Assembly (NCBI GenBank): GCA_038521345.1
Contig: JBCBKU010000009.1
Span: 41,358-105,357, forward strand
Source: JBCBKU01 sp038521345
Lineage (GTDB): Bacteria; Pseudomonadota; Alphaproteobacteria; Rhodobacterales; Rhodobacteraceae
Length of the DNA: 64,000 nucleotides
Direction: 5' to 3'
The notes beneath the pieces were generated by a model. It was not told where the DNA came from and ran no database searches. It saw nothing but the letters and a program-made list of their open reading frames with translations. Below are positions 15,823 through 25,999 of this stretch, piece by piece; position 1 is the stretch's first letter, and the number at the start of each line of letters is the position of its first letter. The position numbers and the translations under genes were made by a program.

Positions 15823-17571
15823 ATGGCTTTCGGCGAAGCATCGCTCGCGCGGATGCGGCGGCTGACGAACGTGATCCACGCCCGCACGGCCGGGCGAGGC
15901 AAGACGGCCGTTTCCTTTACATCGCAACCCGAGCCGAGGACGATCGGTTCTTTCTCGCGCGGGCGCCAACTATGTGCCGGCAACTTCATGTTCGCCGGTT
16001 ATCTCGTCGAGGCTCCGTCGACATCGATCTGGGACTTGCCCATCCCTGACGCGGCATTCGAGGCGGAGATCCATGGCTTTATCTGGCTGGACGATCTGGC
16101 CGCAGTCGGTGACGGACCCGCGCGTCAGCGGGCGCAGGACTGGACCCATGACTGGGTTCGCCGGTTCGGCCGAGGCCAGGGACCCGGATGGTCGCCCGAT
16201 CTGACTGGCCGTCGTCTGATACGTTGGATCAACCACGCCATTTTTCTGCTGAACGGGCAAGAGAAGGCCGCCTCTGACGCGTTTTTCTCGTCGTTGTCCC
16301 GGCAAACGAACTACCTCGCGCGGCGCTGGAGAACCGCGTCAAAGGGGTTGCCGCGGTTCGAGGCGCTGACGGGCCTGATCTATTCGGGCCTCGCGCTGGA
16401 TGGCATGGAAGACCATGTCGACCCCATCGTAAAGACTCTGGCGCAGGAATGCGCCGATCAGGTGGATGGCGAAGGCGGCATTCCAACGCGCAACCCGGAA
16501 GAACTCTTGGAAGTCTTCACGCTTCTGAATTGGGCCGTTGCTGCACTTGAGGACACGGGTAAAACGCCCGGCGCCCACCATCTGGCCGCAATCGAGCGGA
16601 TTGCGCCGGCGCTTCGGGCCTTGCGGCACACCGATGGTAGTTTGGCACGGTTCCATGGTGGGGGCCGCGGAATGGACGGCAAACTTGACCAATCCCTTGC
16701 AACGTCCGGCGTGCGCAGGCTCAAGAAGAAGGGGCTTGCGATGGGGTTCGCACGCCTTGCAAACGGCCGGACATCCATCATCGTCGATGCGGCGAGCCCT
16801 CCGAAGGGCCGAAACTCGGCCAACGCCCATGCTTCGACGCTCGCGTTTGAGCTGACGTCTGGTCGCCGGCCGGTCATCGTGAATTGCGGGTCCGGGGTTA
16901 GTTTCGGAACCACATGGCGCCGAGCGGGCCGGGCGACGCCATCGCATTCCACGCTTGGGATTGAAGGCTTTTCTTCGTCGCGCTTGGGTGATCCGCGGCG
17001 GGTCCGTGGGCGTGAAACCGAACTGTTGATCGAGGCGCCGGAGAACGTTCGGGCCGAAGTTCGGGAAAGCGAGGATGGCAGCGAATTTGTGTCAGGTCAC
17101 GGCGGGTACTCGAGAACCCATGGTCTCACGCATGTGCGCAAATTAATGCTGTCCGTCGATGGGCGGTCTCTTGGGGGCGAGGACACGCTCGTCACACTCG
17201 ATAAGGCTGACGAAGGTCGTTTCGACAAGGTCTTCGACGCCTCTATGCTGCAAGGCATTCCGTTTCACATTCGCTTTCATCTGCATCCCGATGTGGACGC
17301 TGAAATTGACCTGGGCGGCAGCACCGTTTCGCTTGAGCTAAAATCCGGCGAAGTCTGGGTCTTCCAGCATTCCGGGCGTGCTCGCTTGTCCCTTGAGCAA
17401 AGCGTGTTTCTCGAGCGAGGGCGTCTCGCACCGCGCGTGACGCAGCAGATCGTGCTGAGCTCTGCCGCTATGGATTACGCGACGCGTGTCAGCTGGACGT
17501 TGGCCAAGACGCAAGACACCCCTTCCAATATCCGCGATCTTGTCTATGAGGATGCGCTCGCAATCGAGTAG
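15823..17571 (+). CDS. Heparinase II/III family protein
   Basis: A 582-residue protein. An alpha-helical N-terminal half contains WIRLDDLAAVG-like and HDWVRRFGRG segments. It is followed by HGGGRGMDGKLDQSL and a C-terminal beta-rich part (SANAHASTLAFELTSGRRP, VNCGSGVSF, RATPSHSTLGIEG), which matches the heparinase II/III C-terminal domain. Such proteins cleave uronic-acid polysaccharides by beta-elimination, but the rsmB/purH-linked alphaproteobacterial type has no proven substrate. I see no obvious signal peptide at the chosen ATG (15823, AGGA upstream). An earlier in-frame ATG exists at 15751. Confidence 0.85.
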   Translation: MAFGEASLARMRRLTNVIHARTAGRGKTAVSFTSQPEPRTIGSFSRGRQLCAGNFMFAGYLVEAPSTSIWDLPIPDAAFEAEIHGFIWLDDLAAVGDGPARQRAQDWTHDWVRRFGRGQGPGWSPDLTGRRLIRWINHAIFLLNGQEKAASDAFFSSLSRQTNYLARRWRTASKGLPRFEALTGLIYSGLALDGMEDHVDPIVKTLAQECADQVDGEGGIPTRNPEELLEVFTLLNWAVAALEDTGKTPGAHHLAAIERIAPALRALRHTDGSLARFHGGGRGMDGKLDQSLATSGVRRLKKKGLAMGFARLANGRTSIIVDAASPPKGRNSANAHASTLAFELTSGRRPVIVNCGSGVSFGTTWRRAGRATPSHSTLGIEGFSSSRLGDPRRVRGRETELLIEAPENVRAEVRESEDGSEFVSGHGGYSRTHGLTHVRKLMLSVDGRSLGGEDTLVTLDKADEGRFDKVFDASMLQGIPFHIRFHLHPDVDAEIDLGGSTVSLELKSGEVWVFQHSGRARLSLEQSVFLERGRLAPRVTQQIVLSSAAMDYATRVSWTLAKTQDTPSNIRDLVYEDALAIE

Positions 17572-17580
17572 GGGGTTCTC

Positions 17581-19170
17581 ATGGCCGACAAATATCCAGC
17601 GCGCCGCGCGCTGATCTCGGTCTCGGACAAGACAGGGCTAGTGGAGTTGGCCGAGGGGCTCGCCGGTCATGGCATAGCGCTTCTGTCGACCGGCGGAACT
17701 GCGGGTCTCCTCCGGGACGCCGGGCTCGCGGTCACCGAAGTGTCGGATGTTACTGGGTTTCCAGAGATCATGGACGGTCGCGTCAAGACGCTGCATCCCA
17801 AGGTTCACGGAGCGCTACTTGCTGTGCGCGACGATCCCGCGCACAGGGAAGCGATGGATACCCACGGGATAGAGGGCATCGATATCCTGATTGCCAATCT
17901 CTATCCGTTTGAAGCCACGATTGCTGAAGGCGCGGAGTACGGCGAAGCGGTTGAGCAGATCGATATTGGTGGACCGGCGATGATCCGGGCTGCGGCGAAG
18001 AACCATGCATACGTATCGGTGGTTGTTGATCCCGAAGACTACGGCGCGTTGCTGGTCGAACTCGAAGAAGGTCAGGGTGCGACAGGGTACGCGTTTCGCC
18101 AGCGGCTGGCGCTGACGGCCTATGGTCGTACCGCTGCGTATGATGCCGCTGTTTCTAGCTGGATGACCGAAACGCTGACCGAACGGGCCCCGCGCCGCAT
18201 GAGTTTCGCGGGCATTCGCGCGCAGGAACTGCGCTATGGCGAGAACCCGCACCAGGCCGCCGGCTTTTATCGCGGCGGACCCCAGCGTGCCGGGATATCG
18301 ACGGCGCAGCAATGGCAGGGCAAGGACCTCTCCTACAACAACATCAACGACACGGACGCGGCCTTTGAACTCGTGGCTGAGTTTCCCGCAGAGGACGGAC
18401 CGGCCTGCGCCATCATCAAGCACGCAAACCCCTGCGGTGTGGCCACAGGCACGACTCTACAGGAGGCCTATGCACGTGCGTTTGATTGTGACCGTATCTC
18501 GGCATTTGGTGGGATCGTTGCCCTAAACCAGACGCTGGATGCCGAAACGGCTCGGGCAATCACCGAAATCCTTACAGAAGTCGTTATTGCGCCCGACGCC
18601 GATTCGGCTGCCAAGGATGTTTTTGCCGCCAAACGCAATCTTCGACTTCTCACCACTGGCTGTCTGCCGGACCCTGCACAGCCGGGCCTCGCCGTGAAGC
18701 AGGTTGCGGGCGGGTTTCTCCTTCAGGATCGAGACAACGGCCGCATCGCAGCTTCGGACCTGAAGGTGGTGACAAAGCGCGCACCGGACGATCGCGAGAT
18801 GGATGATTTGTTGTTTGCTTGGATCGTGGCAAAGCATGTAAAGTCGAACGCCATCGTCTACGCGAAGAACCGAGCAACCGTTGGCGTCGGCGCCGGACAG
18901 ATGAGCCGGGTGGACAGTGCTGCCATTGCCGCGCTGAAGGCTGGGCGAATGGCCGACGATCTGGGTCTGTCCGACAGTCCGGCCGAAGGCTCGGTTGTGG
19001 CATCGGACGCCTTCTTCCCTTTTGCCGACGGACTTCTTGCAGCGGCCGCGGCCGGGGCGACGGCCGTGATCCAACCGGGGGGCTCGGTTCGCGATGACGA
19101 GGTGATTGCCGCCGCAGACAAAGCTGGTCTGGCCATGGTCTTTACCGGACAGCGGCATTTCCGGCACTGA
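17581..19170 (+). CDS. purH: Bifunctional AICAR transformylase / IMP cyclohydrolase
   Basis: A 529-residue enzyme for the last two steps of IMP synthesis. The N-terminal MGS-like cyclohydrolase domain has ALISVSDKTGLVELAEGL, LLSTGGTAGLLRDAG, the HPKVHGALL segment and IGGPAMIRAAAKN. The C-terminal transformylase has LRYGENPHQAAGFY, IKHANPCGVATG, FGGIVALNQ, NAIVYAKNRATVGVGAGQMSRVDS and the final DAFFPFADG. It starts 10 bp after the heparinase-like gene, and its stop overlaps the lspA start. Confidence 0.98.
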   Translation: MADKYPARRALISVSDKTGLVELAEGLAGHGIALLSTGGTAGLLRDAGLAVTEVSDVTGFPEIMDGRVKTLHPKVHGALLAVRDDPAHREAMDTHGIEGIDILIANLYPFEATIAEGAEYGEAVEQIDIGGPAMIRAAAKNHAYVSVVVDPEDYGALLVELEEGQGATGYAFRQRLALTAYGRTAAYDAAVSSWMTETLTERAPRRMSFAGIRAQELRYGENPHQAAGFYRGGPQRAGISTAQQWQGKDLSYNNINDTDAAFELVAEFPAEDGPACAIIKHANPCGVATGTTLQEAYARAFDCDRISAFGGIVALNQTLDAETARAITEILTEVVIAPDADSAAKDVFAAKRNLRLLTTGCLPDPAQPGLAVKQVAGGFLLQDRDNGRIAASDLKVVTKRAPDDREMDDLLFAWIVAKHVKSNAIVYAKNRATVGVGAGQMSRVDSAAIAALKAGRMADDLGLSDSPAEGSVVASDAFFPFADGLLAAAAAGATAVIQPGGSVRDDEVIAAADKAGLAMVFTGQRHFRH

Positions 19171-19649
19171 TGGTCGGGCGTCGGACCATGTGGATCTGGG
19201 CGGCAGGGGTATTTGTCGTGGATCAGGCGACCAAATGGATCGTGGTTCACGCGCTGGACCTTCGCTCGGTCGGCGCGATCGACGTGTTGCCCCCGTTCTT
19301 CAACCTTCGGATGGCATGGAACCGCGGGATCAATTTCGGTTTGTTTGCGTCCGATGGTGACGCAGCGCGCTGGATCCTGATCGGGGTCGCGCTGGCCATC
19401 TGTGGCTGGGTCGTCTGGTGGTTGCGACGCAGTCCTCAGAAATGGTCGGTGGCAATTGCGGCAGGGCTGCTTCTGGGCGGCGCGCTGGGCAATATCGTCG
19501 ACCGTGTCATCTATGGGGCCGTGGCCGATTTCATCAATATGTCCTGCTGTGGAATCGACAACCCGTTCGCCTTCAATGTGGCCGATGCCGCGATCTTCCT
19601 TGGCGCATTCGGCTTGATCTTCTTCTGGGACGAAAACAAGACGGCGTGA
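19170..19649 (+). CDS. lspA: Lipoprotein signal peptidase (signal peptidase II)
   Basis: A 159-residue inner-membrane aspartyl protease with four membrane segments. FVVDQATKWIV, NLRMAWNRGINFGLF, GNIVDRVIYGAVADFI and FNVADAAIFLGA carry the two catalytic Asp residues and the conserved Asn-Arg. It removes signal peptides from prolipoproteins such as the one encoded next door. ATG at 19170 overlaps the purH TGA by one base; MWIW at 19188 is a possible alternative start. Confidence 0.97.
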   Translation: MVGRRTMWIWAAGVFVVDQATKWIVVHALDLRSVGAIDVLPPFFNLRMAWNRGINFGLFASDGDAARWILIGVALAICGWVVWWLRRSPQKWSVAIAAGLLLGGALGNIVDRVIYGAVADFINMSCCGIDNPFAFNVADAAIFLGAFGLIFFWDENKTA

Positions 19650-19680
19650 CGCCGCCGGAAATCGGAGCTAAGAAAAAGCG

Positions 19681-20223
19681 ATGATGGGACGGGGAGCCAA
19701 GATCGGATTGTTGGTTGCATGCACACTGGCCTTGGCTGGATGTGCGGGCGATCGTGACGGTGTGCCAACCCTGTTGAACATCGGTCCAAGCGGCACGGGT
19801 CCGGACGAATTCGTCGTGCTCCCGACAAAACCTCTCGAGATCCCGAACAATCTGGCCGCTTTGCCTGCGCCCACGCCGGGTGGTGTGAACCGTACCGATC
19901 CGACGCCTCAGAATGACCTGTACATCGCTCTGGGCGGCGGGCCCCGCGCGGGATCATCCCAGGCGGGCGAAGGCGCTCTCTTGAACTATGCTGGCCGGTT
20001 TGGTGTTGCGCCGGGGATCCGGACCGATCTGGCCGCGGCCGATCTTGAGTTCAGGCGGGCGAATGACGGCCGGTTGCTGGAACGGGTCTTCAGTGTGAAT
20101 GTCTATTTCCGTGCTTACGAGGAACAGGCGCTAGACCAACATGTCGAACTGGAGCGGTTTCGCCGCGCGGGTGTGCCGACACCTTCGGCGCCGCCCGAGG
20201 CATCGCTCTTGCCTCAGGAATAG
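19681..20223 (+). CDS. DUF3035 lipoprotein (BamF-like)
   Basis: A 180-residue prolipoprotein. The lipobox LALAGC puts the lipidated Cys at about residue 21. The next stretch, GPDEFVVLPTKPLEIPNNLA and PTPGGVNRTDPTP, is the extended Pro-rich motif of the DUF3035 family, members of which are named BamF, an alphaproteobacterial accessory of the outer-membrane beta-barrel assembly machine. The C-terminus is helical and low in complexity. It lies between lspA and two M16 peptidases, an envelope-biogenesis setting. The assignment to BamF is by motif only. Confidence 0.7.
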   Translation: MMGRGAKIGLLVACTLALAGCAGDRDGVPTLLNIGPSGTGPDEFVVLPTKPLEIPNNLAALPAPTPGGVNRTDPTPQNDLYIALGGGPRAGSSQAGEGALLNYAGRFGVAPGIRTDLAAADLEFRRANDGRLLERVFSVNVYFRAYEEQALDQHVELERFRRAGVPTPSAPPEASLLPQE

Positions 20224-20305
20224 CGGCTCACAACACCGTTGGTGTGCTTGAAGTCTGGTCGCGCAGGCGTAGCTGTTGTGGAACGCGCTAATTGAAGGAG
20301 TTCCC

Positions 20306-21649
20306 ATGCTTCGTCGCCTTGGCTTGGCCGGCTTGGCCAGTTTGTCGATTGCTGTTCCTGGCAAAGCCGCCGAGATCACAGACTTCATTCTCGACAATGG
20401 ACTTGAGGTCGTGGTGCTTGAAGACCACCGGGCACCGGTGGTTGTGCAAATGCTTTGGTATCGGGTCGGTGCCGCGGACGAGCCGCCGGGCCAGTCAGGC
20501 ATCGCACACTATCTTGAGCATCTCCTGTTCAAGGGCACCGATACCGTGGATTCGGGCGAATTTCAGGCCTTGGTCGCGGCAAACGGGGGATCCGACAATG
20601 CATTCACGGCGCAGGATTACACGGGGTACTTTCAGCGTGTGGCCGCGGACCGACTGGATCTCATGATGCAGTTCGAGGCCGACAGGATGACCAATCTGAA
20701 AGTCGATCCGGCCGAGGCTCTGACAGAGCGCGATGTCGTGCTTGAAGAGCGCAACCAACGGACCGAGACGGAGCCCGGTGCATTGTTCAACGAACAGCGC
20801 CAGGCCGCCCAGTACATCGCCCATCCCTATGGGATACCGATTGTTGGCTGGCGTCATGAGATCGAACGGCTGACCCTCGACGATGCCATGGCCTTCTACG
20901 ACACGCACTATGCGCCGAACAATGCCATCTTGATCGTTGCGGGGGATGTCGAACCCGACGAGGTGCGCCAACTCGCCGAGATTCATTACGGTCCGATCCC
21001 CGCGAACCCGGTGATCGGACCGCGCGACCGGGTGGACGAGCCCCCGCATCTCGCAGAACGGCGGGTGATGTTCTCGGATCCGCGCGTCGCGCAGCCATAT
21101 GTCGTGCGCACCTATCTTGTGCCAGAACGCGATCCGGGCGCTCAGGACGATGCAGCGGCGCTGCGGCTTTTGTCCGAGGTTCTGGGCGGATCGTCGGCCA
21201 CGTCCGTACTGGGACAGTCACTCGAGTTTAAAGACAAGTCGGCGGTCTACACATCGGCATTTTACTCCGGGACTTCATTGGACGATACAACTTTCGGCTT
21301 TGTGGTGGTTCCCGCCGAAGGCCGCTCCTTGGCCGATGCAGAGGCGGATCTGGACCGCGTCCTGACAGAGTTTATCGAGACTGGTGTGGATCCTGTTCAG
21401 CTTGAGCGCATAAAGATGCGGATCCGCGCGAACCAGATCTATGCAGAGGACGACATATCCGCGCTTGCACGGCGTTATGGGGCCGCCCTGACTTCGGGTT
21501 TGACAGTGGCGGATGTCCAGGCGTGGCCCGACATACTGCAGTCTGTGACGGGGGACCAGATTGTCGCGGCAGCCGAGCGGTTCCTGCGGGATGAAGTCTC
21601 GGTCACCGGCTGGTTCATGGGAGAAGGTGATCAGGAGGTAACCCAATGA
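20306..21649 (+). CDS. M16 family zinc metallopeptidase (active subunit)
   Basis: A 447-residue insulinase-type peptidase with a signal sequence (MLRRLGLAGLASLSIAVPGKA). The inverted zinc motif HXXEH is intact in IAHYLEHLLFKG, and the distal Glu is in LTERDVVLEERNQRTE. The second M16 half begins around residue 185 (HYAPNNAILIVAGDVEPDE). Such periplasmic enzymes degrade peptides, probably as a heterodimer with the next protein. AAGGAG precedes ATG 20306; the 3' end overlaps the next gene (ATGA). Confidence 0.93.
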   Translation: MLRRLGLAGLASLSIAVPGKAAEITDFILDNGLEVVVLEDHRAPVVVQMLWYRVGAADEPPGQSGIAHYLEHLLFKGTDTVDSGEFQALVAANGGSDNAFTAQDYTGYFQRVAADRLDLMMQFEADRMTNLKVDPAEALTERDVVLEERNQRTETEPGALFNEQRQAAQYIAHPYGIPIVGWRHEIERLTLDDAMAFYDTHYAPNNAILIVAGDVEPDEVRQLAEIHYGPIPANPVIGPRDRVDEPPHLAERRVMFSDPRVAQPYVVRTYLVPERDPGAQDDAAALRLLSEVLGGSSATSVLGQSLEFKDKSAVYTSAFYSGTSLDDTTFGFVVVPAEGRSLADAEADLDRVLTEFIETGVDPVQLERIKMRIRANQIYAEDDISALARRYGAALTSGLTVADVQAWPDILQSVTGDQIVAAAERFLRDEVSVTGWFMGEGDQEVTQ

Positions 21650-22959
21650 TCCGCTTCGCACTCGCGGCGGTCGCCGTTCTGTTTGCTGCAATCCCGGCGC
21701 GGGCCGCCGTCTACATCCAGGAAATCACGTCGCCCGGTGGCATCACGGCCTGGTTGGTAGAAGAGCACACAATCCCGTTTGCCGCACTCGAGATCCGCTT
21801 CAAGGGTGGCGGGACGCTGGATGCACCCGGCAAGCGCGGCGCCGTCAACATGATGACGGGGCTTCTCGAGGAGGGAACCGGAGATCTGGATGCCCAGGCC
21901 TTTGCCGCAGCACGGGAAAGTCTGGCGGCGAGCTTTGGCTTCGATGCGCGAGATGGTTCGCTTTCGGTTTCGGCCCGCTTCCTTACCGAGAACCGCGATG
22001 AGGCTATCGGCCTACTTCGCGGTGCAATGGTCGAGCCGGCCTTCGATCCGGACGCGATCGAGCGGGTTCGCGCACAGATCCTCTCCATTCTCGGCTCGGA
22101 GGCAAAGGATCCCAACGAGATCGCGCGGAGGACCTTCGATGAACTCGCCTTTGGGGACCACCCTTATGGGTCGCAGATCAACGGGACGCCGGAGTCCGTC
22201 GCAGCGCTGACACGGGATGATCTTTTGGCGGCACACCGGGCGACCATGGCGCGAGATCGCGTTTTTGTTGGGGCTGTCGGCGATATTACACCGGAAGAAC
22301 TGGGTGCGCTTTTGGATACCGTTTTGGGCGATCTGCCCGAGACCGGCGCTCCGCAGGTTGACCGTGCGCCTAATCTTCTTTCTGGCGGCGTAACCGTTGT
22401 GCCGTTTGATACGCCTCAGTCGGTTCTGTTGTTTGGGCACGAGGGCATCACGCGCGACGATCCCGATTTTTTTGCGGCATTTGTTGCCAACCAGATCCTT
22501 GGCGGGTCGGGTTTGCGGTCGCGCCTCACGCGGGAGGTTCGTGTCAATCGTGGCCTCACCTACGGCATCGGGTCTTACCTCGTGAACATGGATCAGGCTG
22601 ATCTTGTCCTTGGCCAGACCTCGACCGTGAATGCGCGCGTTTCGGAAAGCCTTGATGTGATCCGAGACCAATGGGCGGACATTGCCGAAAACGGTGTTAC
22701 CGAGGACGAACTCAACGAAGCCAAGACTTTTCTGACCGGGTCCTATCCCCTGCGTTTTGACGGCAACGGGCCGATCGCGCGCATTTTGGCGGGGATGCAG
22801 ATGCAGGGTCTGCCCATCGATTATGTTGCGACCCGTAACGACCGGGTCGATGCGGTGACGATGGAGGATGTACGGCGGGTTGCGGCACGGATTTATCGGC
22901 CCGATGACCTGCATGTTGTGATAGTGGGCGAGCCGGAAGGTCTCGAAGCGTCGAACTAG
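21646..22959 (+). CDS. M16 family peptidase homologue without the zinc site (partner subunit)
   Basis: A 437-residue paralogue of the preceding protein with its own signal sequence (MIRFALAAVAVLFAAIPARA). The region where HXXEH should be reads KRGAVNMMTGLLEEGTG, so zinc ligands are missing. The C-terminal half keeps the substrate-binding R/Y signature (GLTYGIGSYLVNMDQ), typical of the non-catalytic M16 subunit. The four-base overlap (ATGA) argues for 1:1 synthesis with the active subunit. Confidence 0.92.
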   Translation: MIRFALAAVAVLFAAIPARAAVYIQEITSPGGITAWLVEEHTIPFAALEIRFKGGGTLDAPGKRGAVNMMTGLLEEGTGDLDAQAFAAARESLAASFGFDARDGSLSVSARFLTENRDEAIGLLRGAMVEPAFDPDAIERVRAQILSILGSEAKDPNEIARRTFDELAFGDHPYGSQINGTPESVAALTRDDLLAAHRATMARDRVFVGAVGDITPEELGALLDTVLGDLPETGAPQVDRAPNLLSGGVTVVPFDTPQSVLLFGHEGITRDDPDFFAAFVANQILGGSGLRSRLTREVRVNRGLTYGIGSYLVNMDQADLVLGQTSTVNARVSESLDVIRDQWADIAENGVTEDELNEAKTFLTGSYPLRFDGNGPIARILAGMQMQGLPIDYVATRNDRVDAVTMEDVRRVAARIYRPDDLHVVIVGEPEGLEASN

Positions 22960-23001
22960 GCCGCTGGCCGAATCGGGTTCGGGGCTGCTAGGTTTAGTGC
23001 T

Positions 23002-24801
23002 ATGCCTGCCCCTGACCCCAACATCACCGATGCCCTACCAGATATTCGTCCCTTGGACGAGGCGACGATCAATCGTATTGCCGCAGGCGAAGTTGTAGAA
23101 CGGCCCGCCTCGGCCGTGAAAGAGCTGGTGGAGAACGCAATCGATGCGGGTGCAACTCGCGTCGAGATCGACATCGCCGACGGTGGCAAGACCCTTGTCC
23201 GGGTGTCCGATGACGGTTTCGGAATTCCGGCGGTGTCCCTGCCGCTTGCAGTTGCGCGCCACGCGACCTCCAAACTGGATGGTGCGGATCTTTTGCGGAT
23301 CACCAGCTTTGGGTTTCGCGGTGAGGCGCTGGCGTCACTCGGCGCTGTGGGACGGCTTCGGATTGCGTCCCGATCGGACGAGGCCGCGTCAGAGATTACC
23401 GTCAACGGCGGTGACATCTCCGAAGTACGCCCCGCCGCAAGGGGGCGTGGTACCACGATCGAGTTGCGCGATCTGTTCTACGCGACCCCTGCCCGGTTGA
23501 AGTTTTTGCGTTCGGACCGGGCCGAGATGCAGGCCATTGCCGAAACGGTCCGGCGCCTTTCGATCGCCGCACCTACTGTGGGTTTCGTGCTGCGCGATAC
23601 GAGCCGTGGTGCCGCCCGGGTGATTCTTCGAGTGGACGGCGAACAGGGCGACCTTTTTGACATCACCGAACGCCGGCTTGGGCAGTTGCTGGGGCGAGAA
23701 TTTGTCGACAATGCCTTGCGCATCGATACGGAGCGTGATGGGCACCGGTTGTCCGGGTTCGCGAGCCTTCCGACCTATTCAAGAGGATCGGCAGTCAAAC
23801 AGTTTATGTTCGTGAACGGTCGGCCTGTGCGCGACAAGCTTTTTGTCGGGGCGCTGCGCGCCGCGTACCAAGACTTCTTGTCCCGCGATCGGCATCCTGC
23901 TGTGGCGCTCTTTGTGACGTGCGATCCTACGCGGGTAGACCAGAACGTTCATCCAGCCAAGACAGAGGTGCGGTTTCGTGATCCAGGCCTTGTTCGTGGA
24001 TTGATCGTTTCGGGATTGCGCCATGCGCTGGCGGGTGCGGGACATCGGGCATCCTCGACTGTGGCGCATGCCGCGCTGGGTGCATTTCGGCCAGCGGCGC
24101 CGCAAGTCTATCAAATGCCCCTCCGTCCAGGCCGGCCTGCTGGCTTTGAAGATGTACCGTTGGACTATGAAGACCCCGTGGTTGCGGCTCGCATGGAGGT
24201 ACCGGCGTCCGCGCTGTCGACAGACGCACCCTTGGGCGCGGCGCGGGCCCAGTTGCACGGGACATATGTGGTGGCGCAGACCAAGGACGGCATAGTCGTG
24301 GTCGATCAGCATGCAGCGCATGAGCGGCTCGTTTATGAGCGTTTCAAACGACAAGTTGCCGAGCGCGGTGTTCCGGGTCAGGTGCTGCTTGTTCCGGAAG
24401 TGCTTGAGTTGGGAGCGGATGCGGCACTCCTCTTGACCCACGCGGAGGACCTGAAGCGTCTCGGTCTGGCAATTGAAGCATTTGGGCCAGGTTGTGTTGC
24501 CGTGCGAGAAACACCCGCGATGCTTGGGCCGGTCAATGCCGAGTTACTGGTCCGTGACATTCTTGACGAATTGAGCGGACTGGGTGCGCGTGAGGTGCTC
24601 GCTTCACGCATCGATGCCGTGCTGTCTCGTATGGCATGCCATGGGTCGGTCCGGGCAGGGCGCCAGATGGGCGCCGACGAGATGAACGCGCTTCTGCGCG
24701 AGATGGAGGCGACACCGCATTCTGGCCAGTGCAACCATGGTCGTCCCACATATATCGAGCTGAAGCTGTCTGATATCGAGCGTTTGTTTGGCCGCGCATG
24801 A
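23002..24801 (+). CDS. mutL: DNA mismatch repair protein MutL
   Basis: A 599-residue GHKL ATPase. RIAAGEVVERPASAVKELVENAIDAG is present in the usual place, with the catalytic Glu and Asn; DGFGIP, ATSKL and FGFRGEALASLGAV complete the ATP lid. The C-terminal part carries the latent-endonuclease signature DQHAAHERLVYE at ~residue 435, plus ACHGSVRAG and QCNHGRP near the end. This MutL should therefore nick DNA itself, as expected for a species without MutH. There is no strong ribosome-binding site. It overlaps rmuC by four bases. Confidence 0.97.
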   Translation: MPAPDPNITDALPDIRPLDEATINRIAAGEVVERPASAVKELVENAIDAGATRVEIDIADGGKTLVRVSDDGFGIPAVSLPLAVARHATSKLDGADLLRITSFGFRGEALASLGAVGRLRIASRSDEAASEITVNGGDISEVRPAARGRGTTIELRDLFYATPARLKFLRSDRAEMQAIAETVRRLSIAAPTVGFVLRDTSRGAARVILRVDGEQGDLFDITERRLGQLLGREFVDNALRIDTERDGHRLSGFASLPTYSRGSAVKQFMFVNGRPVRDKLFVGALRAAYQDFLSRDRHPAVALFVTCDPTRVDQNVHPAKTEVRFRDPGLVRGLIVSGLRHALAGAGHRASSTVAHAALGAFRPAAPQVYQMPLRPGRPAGFEDVPLDYEDPVVAARMEVPASALSTDAPLGAARAQLHGTYVVAQTKDGIVVVDQHAAHERLVYERFKRQVAERGVPGQVLLVPEVLELGADAALLLTHAEDLKRLGLAIEAFGPGCVAVRETPAMLGPVNAELLVRDILDELSGLGAREVLASRIDAVLSRMACHGSVRAGRQMGADEMNALLREMEATPHSGQCNHGRPTYIELKLSDIERLFGRA

Positions 24802-25988
24802 TTGAGATCTCCGGATATCAGATCGCGCTGGACGATCCTCGGGTGATCGGCGCTGGTGTGGGCGTCGCACTCTTGTTCTTGTTGTTCGTGCTTCTCTCGA
24901 TGGCGGTGCGACGAGCGGGCAGGTCGGCCCATGCGACGGAGATCGTGACACAGCATCTTGCGACTATGGGGACGCGCGTTGACGGGTTGTCGAACGGTCA
25001 GCAACAGCTTTTTGGCGGGCTCGAAGCCGTGACAACCGCCCAGGCCCAGCAACAAGCTCGGACACTGCAATTGATGGAACAACGTCTGGCTTCGGTGACC
25101 GCCGTGCTGAACGAGAACCTTCAAGGCTCGTCCCAGCGCACTGCCCGGTCACTTGGCGAACTGCAGCAGCGGCTGACGGCTATCGACAAGGCGCAAGACA
25201 ATATCACAAAGCTCTCCGGGGATGTGTTGAGCCTTCAGGACATTCTTTCAAACAAGCAGACGCGTGGAGCGTTCGGTGAGATCCAGCTGATCGACATCGT
25301 GTCCAAGGCGTTGCCGCGTGACAGTTTCACGCTACAGGCCCAATTACCAAATGGTCGACGGGTGGATTGCCTGATCCATCTGCCAAACCCGCCGGGGTCT
25401 ATCGCGATCGATGCCAAGTTTCCGCTTGAAGCCTATGAAGCGCTCCGGGCATCCAAGACCGAAGCCGAGGCGCTTGCGGCGTCCCGCGCGTTGAAGAGCG
25501 CCGTCCGCAAGCACATCAAGGATATCGCCGAGCGGTACATTCTCGATGGTGAAACGGCCGATGGGGCGCTGCTCTTTCTTCCTTCGGAGGCCGTGTACGC
25601 CGAATTGCACGCCAACCATCCCGAGGTCGTGCGCGAGGGGTTTGAGAAGCGTGTTTGGATCGTCTCGCCCACGACTTGCATGGCGACCTTGAACACGATG
25701 CGCGCCATTCTGAAAGACGTCCGGATGCGAGAGCAGGCCGGAACGATCCGGCGCGAGCTTGCAATGCTGGCCAAGGATGTCGACCGGTTGTCGGAGCGGG
25801 TCGGTAACCTTGACCGTCATTTCGGTCAGGCGCAAAAGGACGTGGAAGAGATCAAGGTTTCGGCGGGCAAGGCAGGGCGGCGTGCGCTGCGGCTCGACCG
25901 CTTCGAGTTTGACGAGGTCGACACGGACGACGGAGAAGTGTTGCGGCTGACGACTCCGGTATCCACTGGCGGAACCGCCAACACCTGA
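24798..25988 (+). CDS. rmuC: DNA recombination protein RmuC homologue
   Basis: A 396-residue protein with one N-terminal membrane anchor (VGVALLFLLFVLLSMAV) and a long coiled-coil region to about residue 140. The conserved RmuC nuclease-like domain follows: SNKQTRGAFGEIQL, PNGRRVDCLIHLP, IAIDAKFPLEAYE, FLPSEAVYAELHANHPE and VWIVSPTTCMATLNTMRAILKD. RmuC limits inversions at short repeats in E. coli. It is translationally coupled to mutL (ATGA). Confidence 0.94.
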   Translation: MIEISGYQIALDDPRVIGAGVGVALLFLLFVLLSMAVRRAGRSAHATEIVTQHLATMGTRVDGLSNGQQQLFGGLEAVTTAQAQQQARTLQLMEQRLASVTAVLNENLQGSSQRTARSLGELQQRLTAIDKAQDNITKLSGDVLSLQDILSNKQTRGAFGEIQLIDIVSKALPRDSFTLQAQLPNGRRVDCLIHLPNPPGSIAIDAKFPLEAYEALRASKTEAEALAASRALKSAVRKHIKDIAERYILDGETADGALLFLPSEAVYAELHANHPEVVREGFEKRVWIVSPTTCMATLNTMRAILKDVRMREQAGTIRRELAMLAKDVDRLSERVGNLDRHFGQAQKDVEEIKVSAGKAGRRALRLDRFEFDEVDTDDGEVLRLTTPVSTGGTANT

Positions 25989-25999
25989 CTGGTTCTGTC